Source: Halosaccharopolyspora lacisalsi
GTDB lineage: Bacteria; Actinomycetota; Actinomycetes; Mycobacteriales; Pseudonocardiaceae
Length of the DNA: 64,000 bases
NCBI RefSeq assembly: GCF_014137975.1
Contig: NZ_JACGWZ010000006.1
Coordinates: forward strand, 62,001 to 126,000
Direction of reading: 5' to 3'
Part shown: positions 26,103 through 33,975 of the stretch, piece by piece
Position numbering within the stretch: the stretch's first letter is position 1
Layout: each line of letters opens with the position of its first letter
The notes under the pieces: model-generated
Told to the model about the DNA's origin: nothing
The model's input: only the letters and a program-made list of their open reading frames with translations
Databases searched by the model: none
Translations under genes and position numbers: made by a program

Positions 26103-28289
26103 TCAGTTCGGCCCCGACCGGACCACCCGCAGATCGAAAGCCCGGTATCGGGTGTGGTGACCGGACTGCCAGGCCGCGCGGTGCCTGCTGTTCCAGCTCT
26201 CGTGGCGACCGCGCAGGTCGAAGTAGGTGGACAGGGCCGTGTCCAGACCGCGGGAGAGCTCGTCGAGTCCGGATTCGGCCGCTATGGTGACCGTGGCCGC
26301 CAGCGCCTGTCGCTCGGCGTCGAACCAGGCCAGCGGATCGGCCACGAGGTCGTTGACCACGTCTTCCGGCGGATGCCGGTGGGACGCGGCGCTCGTCCCG
26401 CTCGCCCGCGCCTCCAGATCCCCGATCGCTCGGTCGGCCAGGGTCAACCACCCGTCCATCACGCGGGCGAGCGCGGCCCTGCGCTCCCGCTCCGGATCGT
26501 CGGCGAGCAGTTCACGCGCGTAGCAGTACAGCAGTCCGTGCAGCTGGTATCGAGGCTGGGCGATCGAGTCGGTTCCCACGAGCCGAAGGAGGTTGGCGTC
26601 CACCAGGGCGTCGAGCACGTCATCGGCGTGCCCGCGTTCCAGCAGCGCACCCAACACCCAACCGGGAACGGGCTGGGACCACAGCAGGCCCAGCAACCGA
26701 AAGGCCCTGGCGGTCTCGGCGGTCAGCTGTCGATAGCTGAGCTCGAAGCTCGCCCGCACGTGCAGGTCGCGCAGTCGCAGCTCCTCCAGCCGGCGCGAAC
26801 GGTCCTCCAACCGTTCGGACAGCACCCGCAGCGACCACGCCCGCCGCCCGGCGAGCTTGGCACCGGCGATCCGGATCGCCAGCGGCAGATACCCGCAGGA
26901 GCGCAGGATCGCCGAGGCGTGCTGCGGCTCGGCGGTGACGCGCTGCTCACCGGCGATGTTCGCGAGCAGTGACCGGGCTTCCCGAGACCCCAGGACGTCC
27001 AGTTCCCGGTGCCGGGCACCGGCCAGTTCGGTCAGCTGCCAACGACTGGTGATCAGCACCGCTCCGGTGGACGGCAGCAGGGGACCGACCTGACCGGCAC
27101 CGAGCGCATCGTCGAGCACGACGAGAACGCGCCGATCGGCCAGCAGGGACCTGTACAACCTCGCGCGTTCGGAGACGCTCCCCGGAACGTCCGAAGCACC
27201 CAGCGCGCGCAACGCCTCGGCCAGCAGGTCGGCCGGATCGTTCGGCTCCTCGGAAGTCCCCGCCAGCTCGAGGTACAGCTGACCGTCGGGGAAGGAGTCC
27301 CGGACGGCGTGTGCCACGTGCACCGCGCACGTCGACTTGCCGACTCCCGGAGAACCGACGACGGTGGCGATCGCCGGCCCGGAGCCCTCCGAGCGGGTCA
27401 GTAGCTCGGAGAGCTCGTGCACGAACCTGTCGCGCCCTGTGAAGTCGGAGACGTCCGGCGGGAGCTGGTGGATCGGGAACGCGTCCTGCCGGTGAGCGGT
27501 TCGGCCGCTCTCCGCGGTGACGGCCTCCTCGGGCAGGCCACCGGTCAGGATCTCGGTGTGCAGCCGGCGCAACGACGGGCCCGGCTCCACCCCCAGCTCG
27601 TCGACCAGCCTTCGCCGCAGGTCGGTGTAGGTGTCCAGGGCTTCGGCCCGTCGGCCGCTGCCGTGCAGCGCGAGCATGAGCTGCTGCCACAGCCCCTCCC
27701 GGAAGGGCTGTTCGTGGATCAGCCCGCGCAGCTCCGCGATCGCGGTGCCGTACCGGCCGGTGGTGATCCGAAGGTCGATCCGCTCCTCGGTGGCGCTCAG
27801 CCGCGCCTCGTTCAACCTGCTCAGCTCGGCTTCCCACCGGGGACTGGGAGTGAGGTCCTCCAGCGGTGCGCCCTGCCACAGGGCGTTCGCCCGGTTCAGC
27901 GCTTCCAACGCCTCCTCGGGGTGATCCCGTTCGCGGAGGTACCGCGCTCGGGCGAGGAGTTCGTCGAAGCCCAAGAGATCCAGTTGCCACGGCCGCACCA
28001 CGGCGAGGTAACCCGGTGGCCGTGCCTGGATCGCTTCAGCCGAGTCGCGCTCGTCGTGCAGCCGGGAGCGCAGTGCGCTGACGTAGGTACGAAGGTTGGC
28101 CACGGCCGACGGCGGAGGGTCGTGCGGCCAGAGCACGTCGACGAGCGTGTCGACGGGCACGGGGCGGTTCGCGTTGAGCAGCAGGGTGGCCAGCAGCATT
28201 CGGGGCTTGGCGCCGCCGATGGGGACCGGAGTCTCCGCCGAGTTCAGCACCCGCAGCGCGCCGAGCACGCGAAACCGCACACCGGTCAT
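26103..28289 (-). CDS. SARP family transcriptional regulator with NB-ARC domain
   Basis: A 728-aa AfsR-like activator. Residues 1-95 are the winged-helix DNA-binding domain (FRVLGALRVL, PRMLLATLLL, LWPHDPP), residues about 100-250 the bacterial transcriptional activation domain, and the P-loop GSPGVGKST is near residue 315 in an NB-ARC ATPase. The C-terminal TPR array of AfsR is missing or very short. Such regulators usually activate antibiotic or morphogenesis genes. Its own upstream region has three 11-bp-spaced repeats of SARP type, so self-activation is likely. No biosynthetic cluster adjoins it directly; the operon at 14459-18857 is the nearest candidate. Confidence 0.92.
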   Translation of the reverse strand: MTGVRFRVLGALRVLNSAETPVPIGGAKPRMLLATLLLNANRPVPVDTLVDVLWPHDPPPSAVANLRTYVSALRSRLHDERDSAEAIQARPPGYLAVVRPWQLDLLGFDELLARARYLRERDHPEEALEALNRANALWQGAPLEDLTPSPRWEAELSRLNEARLSATEERIDLRITTGRYGTAIAELRGLIHEQPFREGLWQQLMLALHGSGRRAEALDTYTDLRRRLVDELGVEPGPSLRRLHTEILTGGLPEEAVTAESGRTAHRQDAFPIHQLPPDVSDFTGRDRFVHELSELLTRSEGSGPAIATVVGSPGVGKSTCAVHVAHAVRDSFPDGQLYLELAGTSEEPNDPADLLAEALRALGASDVPGSVSERARLYRSLLADRRVLVVLDDALGAGQVGPLLPSTGAVLITSRWQLTELAGARHRELDVLGSREARSLLANIAGEQRVTAEPQHASAILRSCGYLPLAIRIAGAKLAGRRAWSLRVLSERLEDRSRRLEELRLRDLHVRASFELSYRQLTAETARAFRLLGLLWSQPVPGWVLGALLERGHADDVLDALVDANLLRLVGTDSIAQPRYQLHGLLYCYARELLADDPERERRAALARVMDGWLTLADRAIGDLEARASGTSAASHRHPPEDVVNDLVADPLAWFDAERQALAATVTIAAESGLDELSRGLDTALSTYFDLRGRHESWNSRHRAAWQSGHHTRYRAFDLRVVRSGPN

Positions 28290-28324
28290 CCTCGTCTCCC
28301 GTCCCGCGGACCGTTCGCAGGCGA

Positions 28325-28353
28325 TTTTGTATCGCTTTTGTACACGCTGTGTA
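28325..28353 (-). promoter_or_regulatory. Candidate SARP binding repeats upstream of the SARP gene
   Basis: On the plus strand TTTTGTA (28325-28331), TTTTGTA (28336-28342) and CTGTGTA (28347-28353) repeat with an exact 11-bp period, the spacing known for SARP heptamer sites. They lie 36-64 bases upstream of the regulator's start. The last part also forms the palindrome GTACAC-GCT-GTGTAC. Confidence 0.6.
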
Positions 28354-28444
28354 CCACCGAACGTGATGATCGTTCATGGCGGACGGCGCAGCGGTTCGCG
28401 GGGTGGGTACCTCGGCCGATCCGGACCCTGGGGCGAAAGGTCTG

Positions 28445-28498
28445 GGGGACGAAAAAAGGGGGCGGGGACCCGATCGGCGGTCAACACCGATCGGGTCC
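28445..28498 (-). terminator. Terminator of the znu operon
   Basis: Perfect 12-bp arms (28466-28477 and 28487-28498, GGACCCGATCGG type) with a nine-base loop lie nine bases after the znuB stop. Reading in the operon direction, the hairpin is followed eight bases later by TTTTTT. A good intrinsic terminator. Confidence 0.75.
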
Positions 28499-28506
28499 TC
28501 CGACAT

Positions 28507-29406
28507 TTACGAGACCGCCTGCGCGCCGCTTCGCGCAGCGGTCGGGGCCACCGAGCGCCGGGGACGTGCCGAGCCGATGCCGCGGCACACCAGGTAGATC
28601 ACGAACGAGATGACCGTGACGAACGCGCTCACGGGCACTCCGGGAGCCAGCGAGAGCACGATGCCGCCCAGCGCCGCGACCTCGGCGAAGACCACGGACA
28701 GGATCGTGGCCGTGACCGGGCTGGCCGTGACCCGCATCGCCGCCGCACCCGGGGTCACCATCAGCGCCATCACCAGCAGCGCCCCGACGACGTGGACCCC
28801 CAGTGCGGTCGCCACGCCGACCAGCAGCGAGAACACCGGGGCCAGCACCCGCGCGGGCACGCCGCGCGCGGCGGCGACGTCCGGATCGACGCTGGCGAAC
28901 AGCAGTGGCCGGTACAGGAAGGCCATGGCCACCAGCACCACGGCCGCGCAGCTGGTCAACAGCGTCACGTCGGCCGAGTCGACTCCGACGATCTGGCCCA
29001 CCAGCAGGCTGAACTTGTTGGCCGTGCGCTCCGGGTTCATCCACAGCAGCAGTACGCCCACGCCGAGCCCGAACGACAGGATCGCGCCGATGACGGAGTC
29101 GCGTTCGTTGTCGCGCTGACCGAGCAGTCCCAGCAGCAGTGCGGCCACCACGGCACCCGCCAGCGCTCCCACCCCGACGCTCGCGCCGATCAGCAGCGCG
29201 GCGGCGGCGCCGGTGAACGCGAGTTCGGCGGTCCCGTGCACCGCGAAGGACATCCGACGGGTGACCACCAGCGGCGCGAGCACGCCGGAGACCAGCCCCA
29301 GTGCCGCCGCCGCCAGCAGGGCCTGCTGAACGAAGGGGTAACCGAGCAGGTCGGCCGTGGCCTCGACATCGAACATCCTGCCCAGCGCGTCGATCAGCTT
29401 GTTCAC
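28507..29406 (-). CDS. znuB: Zinc/manganese ABC transporter permease
   Basis: A 299-aa polytopic membrane protein of the ABC-3 family with about eight hydrophobic segments, including VTRRMSFAVHGTAELAFTGAA near residue 48, a conserved cytoplasmic loop in ZnuB/MntB permeases. It forms the channel of the importer with the ATPase whose stop codon overlaps its start by four bases. Substrate assignment to zinc rests on the Zur-like site and His-rich binding protein in the operon. Confidence 0.92.
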   Translation of the reverse strand: MNKLIDALGRMFDVEATADLLGYPFVQQALLAAAALGLVSGVLAPLVVTRRMSFAVHGTAELAFTGAAAALLIGASVGVGALAGAVVAALLLGLLGQRDNERDSVIGAILSFGLGVGVLLLWMNPERTANKFSLLVGQIVGVDSADVTLLTSCAAVVLVAMAFLYRPLLFASVDPDVAAARGVPARVLAPVFSLLVGVATALGVHVVGALLVMALMVTPGAAAMRVTASPVTATILSVVFAEVAALGGIVLSLAPGVPVSAFVTVISFVIYLVCRGIGSARPRRSVAPTAARSGAQAVS

Positions 29407-30254
29407 TTCTGTTCCGTTTCGTGCACGTGGTGGTCCTGCTCGTTGTCGGTGCCGGCGACCACGAGTCGCCCGCCGACGCGGGCGACCTCGACGTCGGTGC
29501 CGTAGAGCTCGGACAGGGTCTCGGAGTTCATCACCTCGTCGGGCGTGCCGATCCGGAACCTGCCGTCGACGAGGTAGAGCACCCGGTCCACCAGCGGCAG
29601 CACCGGGTTGATCTCGTGGGTGACGAACAGGACCGCCGCCCGCGACTCGCGGGCCTGCCGGGCGATCAGGTCGCTGACCCTGCGCTGGTGCGACAGGTCC
29701 AGCGACAGCAGCGGCTCGTCGCAGAGCAGCACGTCCGGTTCGCCGACCAGGGCCTGTGCGACACGCAACCGCTGTTGCTCACCCCCCGACAGCAGGCCCA
29801 GCGGGGTTTTCGCGTACGCGCTCGCCTCGACGGCGTGCAGGGTCTCGGCGACCCGTCGCTTGCGCCTGGCGCGTCCGCGCAGCCCCATCCCCCAGTGGTG
29901 GCCGTCCAGTCCGAGCCCGACGAGGTCGCTGCCACGCAGGGCCAGGGAGTCTTCGAGCGCCCGCTGTTGCGGGATGTAGCCGATCCTGCTGTTGCCCCGG
30001 TGCGCGGCCGTGCCTGCGATCTCGACCGTTCCGGAGGAGAGCTGCTGCAGGCCCAGCAGCACCCGCAGCAGGCTCGTCTTGCCGGATCCGTTCGGCCCGA
30101 GGATCGCCAGGAACTCGCCCGGTTCGACGTCGAGGTCCAGGCCGTTCCACAGGGTTCGGGAGTCGTAGGCCAATCCGGCCTCGCGCAACCGCACTGCCGA
30201 GTCGTGGAGCGGTGGAGCCTGCTGGTGCGTGAGTGGTTCGGGGTGGGCGGTCAT
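29403..30254 (-). CDS. znuC: Zinc/manganese ABC transporter ATP-binding protein
   Basis: A 283-aa ABC ATPase. Walker A is GPNGSGKTSLLR (about 53-64), the Q-loop lies in YIPQQRALED, the signature is LLSGGEQQRL, Walker B is VLLCDEPLLSLD, and the switch His is in LFVTHEINPVL. The family is the metal-importer type (ZnuC/MntB). A charged ~40-residue C-terminal tail ends in DNEQDHHVHETEQK, with possible metal-binding His. It overlaps znuB and follows znuA by 16 bases. Confidence 0.93.
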   Translation of the reverse strand: MTAHPEPLTHQQAPPLHDSAVRLREAGLAYDSRTLWNGLDLDVEPGEFLAILGPNGSGKTSLLRVLLGLQQLSSGTVEIAGTAAHRGNSRIGYIPQQRALEDSLALRGSDLVGLGLDGHHWGMGLRGRARRKRRVAETLHAVEASAYAKTPLGLLSGGEQQRLRVAQALVGEPDVLLCDEPLLSLDLSHQRRVSDLIARQARESRAAVLFVTHEINPVLPLVDRVLYLVDGRFRIGTPDEVMNSETLSELYGTDVEVARVGGRLVVAGTDNEQDHHVHETEQK

Positions 30255-30270
30255 CTACGGGTCCTGTTCG

Positions 30271-31224
30271 TCAGGCGGGGTTGTCCAGGGCGGTTCGCAG
30301 CTTCGAGATCCGCGCTCCCATCCATTCCAGGTAGGTCCGTCCCTCCGGCAGGCTCTCGCCCATCTCGACGACGGGGATCCCGGCGTGCTCGGCCTGCGAC
30401 TCGATCCGCTTGGTCAGCGGGGAGGAGGTCTGCGGGTTGTGGACCAGGACCGCGGCCCGGCCGGACTTCACCAGGTCCCGGACTCGGGCGGTCGCCGCCG
30501 CCGAGGGATCGTTGCCCGACTCCACGGAGTGCACGAAGGACGGGGGAGTGATGTCGTTCAGTCCGGCCTGCTCGAGCAGCAGGTCGGCCACCGGTGCGGT
30601 GGCCAGCACCTGAGCGCCGCCGTGCGCGGACTTGATCCGGTCGACCCGTCCCTGCAGTTCCCCCAGGCGGCTGTGGAAGGTCTCCGCGGACCGCTGGAAC
30701 GTCGCGGTCTCGGCGGGGCGCAGTTCGCCGAGTTTGCCGGTGATCTTTCCGGTCATCTCCTGGACCGCGGACAGGTCGTACCAGACGTGCTCGTTGCCGG
30801 AGTGCTCGTGGCCGTGCTCGTGGCCGGAGGATCCGTGCGGTGACTCGACCGCGCGCACGGTCGGGACGCTCCGGCCGTTGCCGGACAGGGTCTGGGGGAT
30901 GAAGCTGTCGTAACCACCGCCGTTGTAGATCACGAGGTCGGCGTCGAGGATCTTCGCGGCGTCGCGCGGGGTGCTCTTGTAGGAGTGCGGGTCGGCCTCG
31001 TCGTTGCTGATGACGGGTTCGACCTCGACGGCGTCACCGCCCACGGCCTTGGCGACGCTGCCCCACATGCTGGTCGAGGTCACGATCTTGAGCTTGTCGC
31101 TCCCGGAGCTGTCCGACGAACCTCCCGAAGCGCAGGAGGTCACCGCCAGTGCGGTCGTGATCAGTGTCGCCACCACGGTGGCGGTTCGAGTGCGGCGACG
31201 ACGTCTGTAGCTGGCGGTCCTCAC
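30271..31224 (-). CDS. znuA: Zinc ABC transporter substrate-binding lipoprotein
   Basis: A 317-aa cluster 9 (TroA-like) solute-binding protein. A twin-basic N-terminus and hydrophobic stretch end in lipobox VTSC, giving a lipid anchor at about residue 32. The body has STSMWGSVAKAVGGDAVEVEPVI, a typical start for the metal-binding fold, and a His-rich loop HEHGHEHSGNEH near residue 140, followed by VWYDLS. The His loop favours zinc over manganese. It is first in the znuABC operon, behind a Zur-like box. Confidence 0.93.
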   Translation of the reverse strand: MRTASYRRRRRTRTATVVATLITTALAVTSCASGGSSDSSGSDKLKIVTSTSMWGSVAKAVGGDAVEVEPVISNDEADPHSYKSTPRDAAKILDADLVIYNGGGYDSFIPQTLSGNGRSVPTVRAVESPHGSSGHEHGHEHSGNEHVWYDLSAVQEMTGKITGKLGELRPAETATFQRSAETFHSRLGELQGRVDRIKSAHGGAQVLATAPVADLLLEQAGLNDITPPSFVHSVESGNDPSAAATARVRDLVKSGRAAVLVHNPQTSSPLTKRIESQAEHAGIPVVEMGESLPEGRTYLEWMGARISKLRTALDNPA

Positions 31225-31276
31225 GGCCCCTCCTCGTCCGCGGACGGTGTGTCACGCGAGAGTACTAACGCAGGAA

Positions 31277-31293
31277 ATGGAAATCGTTGTCAT
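31277..31293 (-). promoter_or_regulatory. Candidate Zur box upstream of znuA
   Basis: ATGGAAATCGTTGTCAT, 53 bases upstream of the znuA start, keeps the outer ATG...CAT and inner AA...TT of the actinobacterial Zur consensus (TGAAAATNNTTTTCA type), but the two arms are not fully symmetric. Zinc-dependent repression would be expected. Confidence 0.5.
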
Positions 31294-31360
31294 CTGCACT
31301 CTACGCTTACACCGAGCGGGAATCCACCCGAAGGAGGGAACTCGGATGTGAGCATGACTA

Positions 31361-31382
31361 CGCCCCCGCGGAAACGGGGGCG
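31361..31382 (-). terminator. Hairpin after the sugar-importer ATPase gene
   Basis: Arms CGCCCCCG (31361-31368) and CGGGGGCG (31375-31382) around a six-base loop lie about 20 bases past the stop at 31403. There is no U-tract, so terminator strength is uncertain. Confidence 0.55.
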
Positions 31383-31402
31383 CAGGGAGGAGCGGTGGGT
31401 GT

Positions 31403-32506
31403 TCAGTGCACGAGGCGGTACCCGGTCTCGGGGTGGAAGAGGTGGACCTCCTCGGTGCTGCGCAACGTGACGGCGATCTCGTCTCCCAGTCTTGGCGGGG
31501 TGCGTCCGTCCACGCGGACGACGAACCGCTCCGGGGAACTGTCCGTGGAGCCGTGGACGAGGGCGTCGGCGCCGAGCTCCTCGACGAGTTCGACGGTCAT
31601 GGACAAGGTGGCGTCGGCGGCCTCCTCCGTCGAGGTCAGGCGCAGCGACTCCGGGCGGATTCCCAGGGTGACCTCGCTGATGCCCTCGGCGGCCGCCGCC
31701 GACAGCGCGGTGCGCGGCAGGGCCAGGGTGTGGCCGTCGAGCACCGCTCCGTCACTGCCCAGCGGCACGGTCCGCAGGTTCATCGCCGGCGATCCGATGA
31801 ATCCGGCCACGAAGGCGTTCGCGGGCCTTTCGTAAAGTTCGCGAGGGGTGTCGACCTGCTGTAGGAGGCCATCGGCGAGCACGGCGACCCGGTGACCCAT
31901 CGTCATGGCCTCCACCTGATCGTGGGTCACGTACACCGTGGTCGTACCCAGCCGCTGCTGGAGTGCGGCGATGTTGGCGCGGGTCTCCACCCGCAACTTC
32001 GCGTCCAGGTTGGACAGCGGTTCGTCCATGAGGAACACGCTCGGCTCGCGCACGATGGCCCGCCCCATCGCCACCCGCTGCCGCTGTCCGCCGGACAGGG
32101 CCTTGGGCTTGCGGTCGAGGTGGCCCTCCAGGTCGAGCATTCGTGCCGCGTCGGTGACCTTCTCCTTGATCACGGTCTTCGGGGTCTTGCGCAGCTTTAG
32201 CGCGAACCCCATGTTCTCCGCGACCGTCATGTGCGGGTAGAGCGCGTAGGACTGGAACACCATCGCGATGTCGCGGGACTTCGGCGGTGTGTTGGTCACA
32301 TCGGTACCGCCGATGCTCACGCCTCCCTCGTCGATGTCCTCCAGGCCCGCCAACATCCGCAGCGCCGTCGACTTGCCCGAGCCGGACGGGCCCACCAGAA
32401 CGAGGAACTCGCCGTCGGCGATGTCGAGGCCGAGTCCGTTGACGGCCCGCACGGGTGGGCTGCCGGGGAATACCCGGGAAGCGTTGGCGTAGGCGACCTC
32501 GGCCAT
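31403..32506 (-). CDS. Sugar ABC transporter ATP-binding protein (UgpC/MsmK type)
   Basis: A 367-aa ATPase that energises carbohydrate importers. Walker A is GPSGSGKST (about 38-46), the signature ALSGGQRQRVAMGRAI, Walker B VFLMDEPLSNLDAKLR, and the switch His VYVTHDQVEAMTM. A C-terminal MalK-like OB domain follows (LGIRPESLRL). I use ATG 32506 because AAAGGTG lies eight bases upstream; an in-frame ATG at 32524 overlaps that site. No permease or binding protein is next to it, so it is probably a shared ATPase for several importers. A LacI regulator is divergent. Confidence 0.92.
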   Translation of the reverse strand: MAEVAYANASRVFPGSPPVRAVNGLGLDIADGEFLVLVGPSGSGKSTALRMLAGLEDIDEGGVSIGGTDVTNTPPKSRDIAMVFQSYALYPHMTVAENMGFALKLRKTPKTVIKEKVTDAARMLDLEGHLDRKPKALSGGQRQRVAMGRAIVREPSVFLMDEPLSNLDAKLRVETRANIAALQQRLGTTTVYVTHDQVEAMTMGHRVAVLADGLLQQVDTPRELYERPANAFVAGFIGSPAMNLRTVPLGSDGAVLDGHTLALPRTALSAAAAEGISEVTLGIRPESLRLTSTEEAADATLSMTVELVEELGADALVHGSTDSSPERFVVRVDGRTPPRLGDEIAVTLRSTEEVHLFHPETGYRLVH

Positions 32507-32695
32507 GTGTGACGCACCTTTCATCGGGTACCGGTAGTGGCCAAGCTAGCGAGAAAGATGAGTTAAGTCACGCTCTGAAGAGTGATAAGTTCACCCGTGG
32601 AGGTACTACTGAGCGTGTTGCCGGGGCATTCGGAGCCAGGTGGATGCGGTAACGTACCTGATAACCGAGTCATCCATCCTTCACCTGGGCGTACT

Positions 32696-32710
32696 GAACC
32701 GTTACGGTTC
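32696..32710. promoter_or_regulatory. LacI-family operator in front of the regulator
   Basis: GAACCGT-T-ACGGTTC is a perfect palindrome with a single-base centre ending four bases before the regulator's ATG. LacI-family sites are of this size. Position suggests autorepression and possibly control of the divergent ATPase gene. Confidence 0.6.
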
Positions 32711-32714
32711 CTGC

Positions 32715-33815
32715 ATGGTGCGGTCCATGAATGCCCGGCGACCGGCAACGCTCGCCTCCCTGGCGGCGGAGTTGGGGGTCTCCCGAACCACGGTCTCCAA
32801 CGCCTACAACCGGCCCGATCAGCTCTCGCCGGAGTTGCGCAAGCGTGTCCTGGACACCGCGCGCAGACTCGGTTATCCGGGGCCGGACCCGGTGGCGCGG
32901 TCGCTGCGAACGCGTAAGGCCGGTGCCGTGGGGCTGCTGCTGACCGAGAACCTCTCTTACGCCTTCCGCGACCCCGGTGCGGTGGTCTTTCTGGAAGGGC
33001 TGGCGTTGGCCTGCGAGGACGCCGGACACGGGCTGCTGCTCGTGCCGGCCAGTCCCGAGCGGGAGGACGTGGCGGCCGTGCACCGCGCCGGCGTGGACGG
33101 TTTCGTCGTCTACTCCGTGCCCGACGACGATCCGCACCTGGCGGCGGTGATGGAACGTCCGGTTCCGGTGGTGATCTGTGATCAGCCCAACCTGGAATCC
33201 ATCGACCGCGTCGGCATCGACGACTCCCACGCGATCAAGACGATGGCCGAGCACCTGATCAACCTCGGGCACCGCAGGATCGGCGTGTCGTGCATGCGGC
33301 TGGCGCGGGGGCGCAACGACGGGATCGCCTCTGTGCAGCGGCAGGCCAACGCGAGCTTCCACGTGCAGAAGGCCCGGCTGACCGCGTTGGCGGAGGCGTT
33401 CAGCGAGGTCGGGGTCGACTGGGAGCAGGTACCGGTGGTCGAGCGCTTCGACCACACCACCGCGTCGGGGGCCTCGGCGGTCAACCAGCTGCTGGAGATG
33501 GACCCCGAGATCACGGCCGTCGTGTGCACCTCGGACATCCTCGCGCTCGGTGCCCTCGACGAGGTCCGCGAACGCGGTCGGCGAGTGCCGGAGGATCTGA
33601 CCATCACCGGTTTCGACGGGATAGTCGAGGCCGAGCGGGCCGGACTGACCACGGTTCGTCAGCCCATCCTGGAGAAGGGGCGGGCCGCGGGACGCCTGCT
33701 GCTGGACACCAGCGAGCCGGGGCGTCCCCGCGAGGTGCGGCTGGAGACGCAGCTGGTCACCGGTACCACGGCGGCGTCACCCCGATCCGTCGAGGAACGC
33801 TGGTTCGGCTTCTGA
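32715..33815 (+). CDS. LacI family transcriptional regulator
   Basis: A 366-aa regulator started at ATG 32715 (a second ATG four codons later is possible). The helix-turn-helix and hinge read TLASLAAELGVSRTTVSNAYNRPDQLS...LRKRVLDTARRLGY (about residues 9-52). The periplasmic-binding-like effector domain follows: VGLLLTENLSYAF, DGFVVYSV, VCTSDILALGAL and LTITGFDG. Regulators of this type usually answer to a sugar or nucleoside. It is divergent from a UgpC/MsmK-type ATPase, so sugar uptake is the likely target. Confidence 0.93.
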   Translation: MVRSMNARRPATLASLAAELGVSRTTVSNAYNRPDQLSPELRKRVLDTARRLGYPGPDPVARSLRTRKAGAVGLLLTENLSYAFRDPGAVVFLEGLALACEDAGHGLLLVPASPEREDVAAVHRAGVDGFVVYSVPDDDPHLAAVMERPVPVVICDQPNLESIDRVGIDDSHAIKTMAEHLINLGHRRIGVSCMRLARGRNDGIASVQRQANASFHVQKARLTALAEAFSEVGVDWEQVPVVERFDHTTASGASAVNQLLEMDPEITAVVCTSDILALGALDEVRERGRRVPEDLTITGFDGIVEAERAGLTTVRQPILEKGRAAGRLLLDTSEPGRPREVRLETQLVTGTTAASPRSVEERWFGF

Positions 33816-33857
33816 CGACGGCGCTCGGACGCGTCCCCCGCACGTGGGCGGGTTCGG

Positions 33858-33875
33858 CGGTTTCGCGCGAAACCG
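33858..33875. terminator. Palindrome between convergent lacI and spermidine synthase genes
   Basis: CGGTTTCGC followed directly by GCGAAACCG, 18 bp with no loop, in the 160-bp convergent gap. The same core occurs at 60416-60433 between two other convergent genes, which suggests a recurring bidirectional terminator. Confidence 0.5.
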
Positions 33876-33975
33876 GGTAGGCACCCAGCGGGACGAGGTG
33901 GTTGTCGGCTCGGGTCGGCCCGTGGGGCCGGAGACCGCGATTCCGGTGGTTCCCGGTCGCGGTCACCCCGCTGCT

